A stretch of DNA of 64,000 nucleotides, from positions 9,116,432-9,180,431 of the forward strand of contig OX359284.1 of the NCBI GenBank assembly GCA_947179155.2, read 5' to 3'. The translations under genes and the position numbers were made by a program. Shown one piece after another: positions 11,949 to 22,583 of this stretch. Position 1 is the first letter of the stretch, and every line of letters starts with the position of its first letter. The DNA is from Hedera helix. Its lineage: Eukaryota; Streptophyta; Magnoliopsida; Apiales; Araliaceae. The notes beneath the pieces are model-generated. The model made no database searches, was not told the origin of the DNA, and saw only the letters and a program-made list of their open reading frames with translations.

Positions 11949-14601
11949 TGTAACGCCTTGGGACTCGCCTTGTTAGCCGCGGGCGACCCCTGGTCGTTAA
12001 CGAACAACCTTGTCCTTACTAACCATAACATAATATAATACAATGCTGCTAAAAACTCAATAAATTTAAACTTTTATAATATTCCCTTAAACTTTACCTC
12101 AAAATCGAAATCTTTACACTGCTCTAGAAACTTAGATCATTTATAACATGACCTAGTCTATTACAATCATTGTGAGTACATAAAACTCATTTGTTGACAA
12201 TTACAGTGACATTAATTCTATCTGTTTATAACTATCTTCTCTCATAACTAGGGAACATAATTCATTTGAATGGTTTTACAATCACATGATACAATTTATG
12301 ACGACGATAGTTTAAATACAAAACATAAGCATCTAACTATAATCATTAACTACCAGATAACGACATGGCTAAATTGACCATAACGTAGTCCTTAATTTTC
12401 CTTAAGTAATAATTATTCTTGATTTTTGGGCGCTACCAGGACTTTTGGATTTCTTCGTCCTCAGCTGAAATTGTTTGTTTTATGCAAGAGTGAGCACAAC
12501 GGCTTAGCAAGTCTAACAGTTATCACATAACACATAGCTCATACATCATGTATGATTAACAATATATCAATGTATGATATTTTATACATGCTTCTCTATT
12601 CGTCAACATAACATTTAAGTCATGCTTTACAATTTATATCATTTCATGCTCACATATAATCATGCTTCATGTTGTTCACATAATCCACACATAATCATAC
12701 TCGTAGATTATTCACATAACACCAATAACATCAATATGGCTTCATATAAAGAATTTGATATCACATTTTAACATAATAATGCACATAGTAACAAGTTCTG
12801 AAAAACTTGCCTGAATTGCTTCCTCTCTTACGCCTACACAATTCAATTACCTCCTTTGAAAGACCTAATATGATTATCTTTCAATTAGTAACACACATAG
12901 GGATTCATTTATCATTCTCAAATAAATTGACTCGACAACACATACTTCCCTATTTACTAACTTATAAATTATAGGATAATATTATCACCCTTGGATAATA
13001 TTTTAATTACCGAACAGTATTATTATACATTAATAATACCTCATGCAATTACAAACGTTATTAACTATTGAACAACATCTTAATTGGTTACTAATATTAT
13101 TAAGCCCTTAATAATATTCACCCAATTACCAATATTATTAATCCTTTAATAATATTTCATCACTTGCTATTATCATTAAATATTTAATAATAATTTACTC
13201 CTTGAGTAATATTTAAAGACTTAAACAATTAAATGTAACTTGTCTAATCACTTTATCATTTTGTTAATTTCTTCACTTTATTTATTTAATATTAAATAAA
13301 TAAATAATTTAATTAACTTTACTTGTTTATTTATCATTACATAAACAATTATTTCCTTAACCTTATTTTCTTTAATTATTATTTAATATCATTTAAATAA
13401 TAATTAATTAATTAATTATCCCCAATTATTTTAATGATTATTGAATATCATTAAATAATAACTTCTTAATTAATTATCCCCATTTTATTATTTAATATTA
13501 ATTAAATAACAAATGAACTTTTTATTCACTTTATCTCCCTTTAACTATTATTTAATATTCTTTAAATAATAATTAAATAATGAATCGTCCTTATTTATTA
13601 AATAATAAATAATTACCTATTAACTTTATCTTTCTTTAATTATTATTTAATAATAATTAAGTAACTAATCACCATTATTTAGTATTTAATAATATTTTAT
13701 TAACTTCATATACTCCTTTACTTTATTTATTATTTAGCATTTAAATAATAAATAATTAATTAAATTCTTTTTATTTATTTTATTTACTTTTTACTATTAT
13801 TTAAATAATAAATAATAACCTTTATGTATTATTTAAATAAAATTGAATAATACATAATTATTTTATTCTTTTATCCTTATTTTTTTCAAGTCCTTCATAT
13901 TTATTAAAAATACTTAATTGACTTATTATTTTTATAATTCTTGGAAATATTTATTATATTTCATTCCATATACAAAATAATTTTTGTTTAATTTTTAAAC
14001 TTTATTTACTATTTTTAAATAGTCCATTTCTGTCCATAAATGACAGTAATTATTAAACATCGAGTTTTCATTAGAGAATTCTGAAATTTATATGGTAGTT
14101 TCCTATCGGCATATAGTACGTCCAGTAAACATTTCAGAATATTTGGAGTTATACAATTCAATTTATAACCTTTACTTTATTTTAAAATGTAAATAAACAT
14201 CGGGTAATAACTCACTCATCCGAGGTCGGATCGAGCTCAAATTTTTATAGAGGCTGATATATACTATATGCTACAATATATAAAATGGCCGGAATTTTTG
14301 GAGCAACCAAAGTGGCCAAAACAGGCCGTACAAATTTCTTGATAGAATGTTTTTGGGTATTTTTCGATAGTAGACTGTTTTACGAGAAAAATCACCACGG
14401 ATAGCTCGTTTAATATTTTTCAGTTGTTCCACTTGGAATCTCTTCTTATCTCATAGTCCTACCACTCAAAATTTACGGATCATGAATACGACTTACGGAA
14501 CGTGAACAGTAACTCCGGAAAAAGGCTATTACGTTTTAAGGTTTCTCGGTAAAGTCGATTTCATGCTTTTGATCTACTTTTTCAATATAAAAGCATATAA
14601 A

Positions 14602-16145
14602 TGTTAGAGTTGATGCCCTAGAGGCTAATTATTTGATGTAATTGCTTAACATTTTTTATATTATATTTGATTGAATAAATAAATTATTTTATTATGATTT
14701 CATTTACTGCGTTATATAAATGTTAGCATAATAAAAGTCCTTAGAATAGTGATACGAATTATATAGCTTCAAGTATGTGACTTGAACATGAGATTATATA
14801 ATTACATTTAGTATCATTGCTCTTAAATATCCCTAGTCAAGTATTATTGTTAATGAGACAACAATAATGCATTGAGACTGTATGTGGATTGACTGATGGC
14901 CAAATCTCATTAGTCATAAATATATGAGATATTTGAGTCAATGCATAGGTACATGTTAGAGAACAATGTACTGGACTGACCCACCATAAGAATTCTACGT
15001 GGAGCATTATGCAAAGTGTCATAAGAAATTTTCAAAGTTACAATGATGTAATGATTCTCCGACCTGAGATCACTATATTATTACACGAGAATTTATGTAC
15101 TTTGATATCATCAAATGTCACCTTTAATAGGGTGGACAACAAAGATGATTATTGGGTACATCATGAATCGTGTGAGGAATATGAGTGATCTAGATGGAAT
15201 TTAACCCTCCTATATATTAGAGGTGATATCCATAGGCCTCTTGATTGAGTAGGACTATGAAATGCATGGTCATGCTCAAATAGTGATTTGTTTCATATAG
15301 TCTATTCATTGATCAAGAAAATTCAGATTAAATTATGAAGAGTATGACACTTTCCGTGCCTCGAGTTTAATCTAGGATGCCAAGGTTAAAAGGATTAAAT
15401 TGCATTGAAACATTGGTCACGAAAAGGTTGTATCGAATCACCAATCTTATTATTATTTGGGTAGCAATGATGCATTACTAGATGCCGCTCACTGTTTATA
15501 ATTTTATAATATGATTTTAAAATTATTGCCAACATAATAATAACATATAGGGTCATACACTTAGAACATATTTAAAAAAAGGAATTAATTTAAATTGTAA
15601 GTATTTAAATATGTCAATATGATTGATAGTATTTAAAATTACGAATTTAAATTAATAGAATACTTTATATATATGTATATTAATTAAGTTAGACTTAATT
15701 AAGATATAATATATATAAATTCGGATTTTATTTTTCTAATTAAATTAGGTTTTGGTTAATTCCTATTAACTACTATATATATGATATATCAGTAGTCTTA
15801 ATCACGTAAGGAACAAAAACTAAAACCCTAGCCGCTTTCAGAAAGAGGCTAGAGAGAAAAATAATTCAAAAATCTTGATCTTGGTGGCTAGTATCACGGT
15901 TCCTTTTGCTACAGATTCTGGGACGATTCGCGGAGAATTCATGTGGATACCGTAGAGACGCAGTCATTGAATTGCGTTGAGGATTCGAGGCTGCTTCAGA
16001 ATTCACTAGCGTCTCCATTCAAGCTTACATAATCGGTAAAACAAATTCTGAACCTCTGATTAATCTGTTTTCGCATGGATCCTGTTTTAGGGTTTCAGAT
16101 TTTTTTTTTAAATTTCGCTACTTTCACTGTGTCGAAACCCTAACA
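14602..16145 (+). mobile_element. Solo LTR Z (1544 bp) of an unrelated LTR retrotransposon
   Basis: The ends are TGTTAG and CTAACA, and a perfect 5-bp duplication ATAAA flanks it (14597-14601 and 16146-16150). There is no PBS, PPT or coding capacity. A TATA-like stretch near 15770 and a following 'aaaaccctagcc' block (15830) suggest plus orientation. It shares no U5 or stem-loop signals with the gypsy-type LTRs around it. The superfamily was not determined. The ORF at 14837-15022 on minus is probably incidental. Confidence 0.88.
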
Positions 16146-17140
16146 ATAAATACCCATGCTAAACCCATTTAACTATGGATCTACTAAAATAACATTGATT
16201 TAAGTATAGAGAGTTTTAAAAAATAATTTTCTACCATAGAAATTAAATATCTCAACAAAAGAAGCATAAAAATAGGGTTTTGAGTGTTTTTATACCTCTT
16301 GCTCCTTGTGGCTAGTTTTCTTTTCTTTCCAAAGTAGGAAATGAAGCTAGAGGACATCCCCTAGCTTGATCTTCACTAAAAATACTCTAACAAATAATCA
16401 AAGTGTATTTCTCACTTCTTTCTCAAGAACACAAGAAAGCTCTCTATCTCTCTCTCTCTCTCTTGGATGAACTCTAAAATGAACTAACCTCTTACAAGCT
16501 TCTAGCACTCCCTTACTTATTGTACTCTAGGATTACCTCATTAGTGCTTTTAATCACCCAACTCTTAGATAATTAGTCTCTAATCCTTCATGGGACAAGA
16601 TCCACAAATTTAGGGACTTGGCTTCCATCATAGCTTCCTAGCCCATCATAGCCTTACACCACTCTAGCTAGTCACTTCTCCTTTTGCTCCAACTAATGTA
16701 ACACTTAGCTATTCATTTTGTGACACTAATATCCCTCATCTTGCTTGACAAATGACTTCCATATGCCCTTATTTTCTCTAATCTTTCCATAAATAGAAAG
16801 TTCTCACATTTTAACTTTTCTTTTCTTACACTTGGAAATGGAATAATGACTATTACTCTCTCATATTTCTTACTTAGCTACTAAATATACATACACATTA
16901 TATATCTATCTAACTTCACCTAACACAAGCTACTAGATAGCCTTTTATAGACATCTACAAGCCTTAAACAAGCCACCAACTGGTCCCGTCACCTTTTTGC
17001 TCCTACCAATGCAAACATCACTTCATCATTAATTACACCTTAGGGTCACATCACTTCTCTTTCTTTCAATTCCTACATTTAACTCAAGTATGGTTGTATT
17101 AACCATAGCTAGTCTATTAACACATACCTCAATTTATTTA

Positions 17141-17142
<2 letters not shown>

Positions 17143-17188
<46 letters not shown>
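17143..17188. repeat. (AT)n microsatellite inside LTR B
   Basis: About 23 uninterrupted AT units. Confidence 0.95.
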
Positions 17189-17191
<3 letters not shown>

Positions 17192-17972
17192 ATTACCCAA
17201 TGAGCACAAAGCTCTAAGCATCACATAATTAAGTAGCACGTGGCTCGAGAGCACAACCCTCAATGACTTTCACATGGCTCGAGGACACAACTCTCTATGA
17301 CTTTCACGTGGCTCGATGACACAACTCTATATCAAATAACTCATGAGTGATTAATCCTTTAACTTTCTTTATCCTTCCAAATTAATAATTTGAGTCATCA
17401 AAATAATTTTCTAATATTATTATAATATTTCAATAATTTAGATCATACCATAAATTAATTTAAATTACATGTATAATCTCACATTATACATAATCTCTTG
17501 TTAACTAAACAACTTGGGTTGTTTATCCAATAATAATTAATATTATTCTTTAACACATTAATTAAGTTACTCACTTAAATAAATATATAATTTAGCCCAT
17601 CAAGGCTATCGTGCATATTAGTTAAATAATTTAACCTTACACAAAGATAATTAAATAAATTAATTATATACCATGCCTGTCATGATAATTCTTTATTTAC
17701 TTTATATTTATCAATCTTCTCATTCACCATTTAATGTCAACTTTCAAAACATGTTAATTTGTAACATAGTGTTATCTTGTTTTTCATTTTCATCATTTAG
17801 TTAATTTAAATTAATTAAATTAACTACTTGATAACTCTCATTAAATATACTCATATCATTATATATATAATTCCATATCAATAACTTCTCCAAATCTAGG
17901 TTTTAACTTCAATCTTTATTTCATTATCTAAGATCTTATTTAAAAGTCTTGTCAAATATTCGGGAGATAACA

Positions 17973-18020
17973 CAGCTGAACGACAAACAGCTGTAGAACA
18001 ACATGAGACAGCAGTTCAAG
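17973..18020 (+). pseudogene. Upstream ORF of element A, middle fragment (48 bp)
   Basis: A 48-base island of element A lies between insertions B and C. It reads in frame as part of a charged, Gln- and Glu-rich coiled-coil segment, starting ERQTAVEQ, and joins the pieces on both sides. It contains the right TSD of B and ends with the left TSD of C (TCAAG, 18016-18020). Confidence 0.75.
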
Positions 18021-18667
18021 TGTAACGATCCCAAAATTTACATAAACTTATCCCTAATTTCGGTTCATTAACAAACCTTTAATCACCTTATTTAATCTGT
18101 TAATTGACTTTACATCATCAATAACCAAATTTTTCGGTATAATTTTTTTTCCATCATTCTATTGAAAATTTTGGCATTTAAAATCTTTATATCTCGATCC
18201 TAGTCCCTGGATCGCAACCTTTACTTTTACTTCTGTTATGAGTGTCGTAAAGCTCAACATTTAAAATTTAATATTGCTTATATCCATACAATATTCTTTG
18301 TTTCATAATTCATAATTAGACATAGAATAGTCTCTAACGTAACAACTATCTTGAGCAATTACAGTTCATAATTTAACTCTATTCGTCCTGTCCAGATCCA
18401 ATTTATATGTACATACAACATGTTAATGTAAACTAGCAAATGTACCCACATTGACTTATAATAATGAAAATATAACAATTACATTCACAACCTTCTAGGT
18501 TAATCTATCTCTAACACAATCTGATATTCCTGAAATTTATTTCTTTACCTGCAAAAGATTATATTATGCAAGAATGAGCACAACGGCTCAACAAGTTCAA
18601 AAGTATGCACATAGCACATAACGTAACATGCTCTGTGTGTTTCATACATCATGTGTGGTGCTTCTAG

Positions 18668-19202
18668 TGTGACACCCAGGATTTTTGAAATAATTTACAA
18701 ATAAGAATTATGATGAATTAAGTAAAGGTTAGCATTTAAAACCTAGTGTTGAATAATAGAAGGTATTAAGAAATGAATTATGAAATGTGAAGAAGATTTA
18801 TATGAATTAAGAAGAGGAGGATGGAGGTGTAAAGTATGAAATAAGTAGATTGAGTAAGGTTACGTATGATTAAAGAAATGACATTTTGCTGAGAATGAAA
18901 AATAATCTTGATAAGTATATCAAGAAATGAATTAAGGTATTATTAATAAAATTTTAGAGAATTGTGAAATGCAATATTACAAAGTAATTATGAATTGAAA
19001 TAAGAATGGAATACTCTGGCAATAATGACCATTATGGGATTATCCATGTGAGTTATGGAAGTTAATGATGTAAAATATGATTATTATGGATTTAGTTGTT
19101 ATATATCAAGATAAAGGTATAGCAAGTTGCTAGAAATAAAATACGTATAAATATTACGGCAATTATGATTCCGATGACGGAATCCTGTTAAGGGGGGAAG
19201 AA
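18668..19202 (+). other. Segment D, left part: 3' internal sequence and PPT
   Basis: Non-coding. It ends in a canonical gypsy 3' terminus, GACGGAATCCTGTTAAGGGG..., with the PPT AAGGGGGGAAGAA at 19190-19202 directly before an LTR start. It begins abruptly with TGTGACACCCAGG at 18668, where the surrounding LTR C breaks off. Confidence 0.7.
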
Positions 19203-22200
19203 TGTGAGGATCCGAATTTCCAAGAATTCTTTAATAATATTAAATGAGAATTTAATTGATACAATTTTCAAGGTTGTGTAAAGAAATGGTTACTTTATGT
19301 GATTTGAGGTATGTGATAAGATTTAATTAGTAAATTAAATCTGTGCAGAGATTATGATAAATGGTATTGAATTTAAGTAATTAAAAAGTAAATAAATTGT
19401 TTAAAAACAATTTATTAAGACTAAGAGAAATTCCAGGCAAATATACAATAAATTGTACAATTAAATGGAAATGCAGAAATTATGATTTAATTGAGGTTAC
19501 GTGGTAATGTGAAATATATTAAATTTGATATGTATATTTATATATGTGAATGTTTAATTGATAATTATAAATTTCATTAATTATGAGAATTAAGGATTAA
19601 TAATTAAATTAATCCAAAGTAAGATAAAAGTTAATGAGGAAACTAAGAAAAGTTGAAATTATTGAATTTTAGATTTTATCAAGAATTTTGGAAGAAATTT
19701 AGAAATTAATTGAGAAGGAAAGGTAATTATATAAATTATATAATAATAATTATATAATTTATATAAGGAAATTAAAATTTAGGTATGGAGAAAATAATAA
19801 TTATATAAATTATATAAGAATAATTATGTAATTTATATAAGGTGATTAAATGGAATAAAGTTGGAGGAAATTAAGAAATTATTTAAAAGGAGAATGTAAT
19901 TATATAAGTTATATAAGTTATATAATTATTAAATTATATAATTTATATATAAAGAAATTAATATGAATATTAAAGAAATTGAATAATAAATAAGAAAAAG
20001 GAATGTTTTAAGTTATTAAAAATTATATTTATGTATAATGGAATTATTATGACTGTTATGAATGATAATATTTTGGAAATGTGAACATGTTAATGTAACA
20101 TGTTGTCCAAATAACGAAGTGAAAAATTACGAAAAATAATTGTTATATGTTATATGAATTATTTTATGATTTTTGAAAATATAAATTACCTCATATAATT
20201 ACATGTATGGCGTTATGCGTGTACAAAATTTGTCAGGTAAAGTATCCAAAAAGGGTGTTAATATTATTTATAAATCAAATTATGATTTTTAGTGAATTAA
20301 AATAAATATTTTATATATTTTATATAAAATATTTATTACATGAAATAATTATGTAATGTATTAAATTGTATTTGTGCACGCTATTTTGGAAAATCCGGAA
20401 GCTTTAAGTGGCAAGGTCGGTGGAATCAATTGATTTTTTAAAATTGGTTAAGTTGGAGTATTATAAAAAGAAGGAAAAAGAGAAAAGAAAGAAAAGCAAA
20501 AGGAAACAAAAAAATAATAATAATAATAATACACCCCTTTCTTCTTCTTCTTCAACCATGAACCATCACCGCCACCATGTCCACCGACAACCACCATAGC
20601 CACCACCATGGGAGATGAGGTTATGCCATCAAAGGAAAGATTTTTGAAGCCAAAGAAGGTATAATTCAATTTTATTTTGAATTACTTTGGATATTATGGT
20701 GTTAAAATAATTTTGTGGAAAAATAGGAAATAATTAGAATAATTATTCTATATAATTTTTAAAGGTATATCTATGAATTATATAATTTTTGGGATGATTA
20801 TGTTGTGAAATTGAGGAACAAAATTTGGTTTTTTGGATCAAGTTGGCTTACTGTTGACGGCTGAAGCAGGAAAAAAAAAATTCTGGGCTGCCGCGCATTG
20901 CGCGGCAGCCATTTTTTTTCAGACGACGAGTAAAAAACGGCATCGTTTTGGGGCGGTACGGGAGAAGCAGCCGCGTCATGCGCGGAGGCTTCTGGAAGCA
21001 GGAAGAAACGACGCCGTTTCGGCGTCAGCAGCAAGGAACTGCGCGCAATGCGCGGTCGGCAACGCTAGAAATTACCAGCGTGCCCCTGCTCTTTTCGGTT
21101 AATACCGACGGTGTCCCCTGGCCTTGTAAAATTACAGCCGTGCCCTTCAGCTTTTCTAAAAACATTGCCCGTGTCCTGGAAGCAATGAAAATTACGATTA
21201 TGCCCTTAATCTTTCTGGGAAATTCCGGATATGCCCCTAGAGTTGCGGAAATTACCATATTGCCCCCAGAAATTTATTTTAATTAAAAAAAATGTTTAAA
21301 AATCATAGAAAATTATAGAAAAATACTAAAAATATAGAAATGATATTTGGGCATTAAATTTAATATTTTTGTAAAAATATTAAATATGGGTGATTAATAT
21401 TTAAATATTTTAAATATTAATCTAATAAGGTTACAAGTTAGAAAATGATTAAATAAAATTTTTGGACAACCGAAAATGCTAAATTTTATCCGGTGAGCCA
21501 GGTTGTCCGTAGGGGAGGTATTTAATATCAAGTTAAATTAATTTATTAAGGAATGAGATTAATATAATTAACCATATAAATTAATAATTGGCCCAGAGAT
21601 GATATTAATTAAGTAAATTAATATCATAAAGAGATAAATAATTATTATTTGATTATTTTATGATCATAGGTTGATCGAGTTAAAGATTTGAGTTATCAAT
21701 TTAAATAACTGGACGCCAGGCAAGTTCTTCAGTCCCTTTTATGTTAAATGTTGGAATGTTATGATATGTAATTCTTGTTTTAACTGTATACAAATTATGT
21801 GTTACATGATACGTGATTAATATGACCACAATGTGTATTTTGTGCAACGATATGGATATATATGAGATATATTGCTATAGTAGAAGCACAAGCACATGAT
21901 GTATGACACACACCAAGCATGATAAGGTATGTGTTATGTGAATCATAACTGTTGAACTTGCTGAGCCGTTGTGCTCATTACTTGCTTAATAAATATTTTT
22001 GCAGAAAAGAAATAACTTTCAAGAATATCAGATATGATAGAGATGAATTACCTAGAAGGTTGGAAACGTAATTGTCATATGTTCAACATTATAATTCAAT
22101 GTGGATAATTTGTCAAGGTTACGTTAATATTTTGTATGTACATATATGTTGGATCTGGATAGAGCGAGTATTGTTAAATTATGAGTTGTGATTGTTCATA

Positions 22201-22583
22201 ATGATGGTTAGGATATAAATTATTATGAATTATGAGTTATGAAACAAAGATAATTGTATGAATATGAACAATACTAAATTGTGAATGTTGAGCTGTTTGA
22301 CACTAGTAAAAGAAAAGATAAAGGTAAAGGTTGCGATCCAGGGACTAGAATCCAGAATGTAAGGATTTTAAATATCCAAATATTTTAATATAATGATTGA
22401 ATTGAGAAAGAAAAAAAAAATTATACCGAAAATTTGGTAATTGTTGATTTTAAAATCTGTTAAAAGATTAAAGAATGTGAGCAAAGATTTATTAACGAAC
22501 CGAAATTTGGACGTTATAAAGATAATGTTTAATAAATATCAGATTTAAGGAAATAAAGAGGGTCGAATTTCGGGGTCGTTACA
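19203..22583 (+). repeat. Complete LTR in segment D (3381 bp, F family, plus orientation)
   Basis: Starts TGTGAGGATCC after a PPT and ends GGGGTCGTTACA before a PBS. In order it holds TATAAAA at 20462, a CTTCTTC and CACCACC-rich leader-like stretch (20535-20615), AAGAAG|GTATAA at 20658/20659, a GC-palindrome island (20885-21060), a degenerate repeat of about 60 bp (21060-21285), a stem-loop at 21962-21977 and TTTTTGCAG ending at 22004. Small ORFs at 20408-21286 fall in these low-complexity or GC-rich parts and overlap on both strands, so I do not call them genes. Confidence 0.88.
20462..20468 (+). promoter_or_regulatory. Candidate TATA box of the F-family LTR
   Basis: TATAAAA followed by a purine-rich run and then the CT-rich, CACC-rich leader-like stretch. 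The same arrangement, TTATAAAA followed by purines, recurs in LTRs F and H. Confidence 0.5.

Larger units (their letters stand above)
11949..17972 (-). mobile_element. Solo LTR B, about 4.47 kb without its nested insertion
   Basis: Begins TGTAACGCC at 11949. Its other end, read on the minus strand, is TGTTATCTCCCGAATATTTG at 17972. The flanks are TAGCT (11944-11948) and CAGCT (17973-17977), a TSD with one changed base. Removing B rejoins the upstream ORF of element A. The layout follows the N1 and F LTRs: a stem-loop at 12491-12506, 'caagttctgaaaaacttgcctga' near 12791, AT-rich repeats, and a (R)G|GTATAAAA site on minus at 16296/16295. No PBS, PPT or coding region is seen, so it is a solo LTR left by LTR-LTR recombination. 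Solo LTR Z splits it at 14602-16145. Confidence 0.8.

Noticed and set aside
20408..21286. Cluster of short ORFs in LTR D (up to 112 aa)
   Set aside because: Low-complexity CAC/CTT stretch and GC island. The sister LTRs do not keep the frames.
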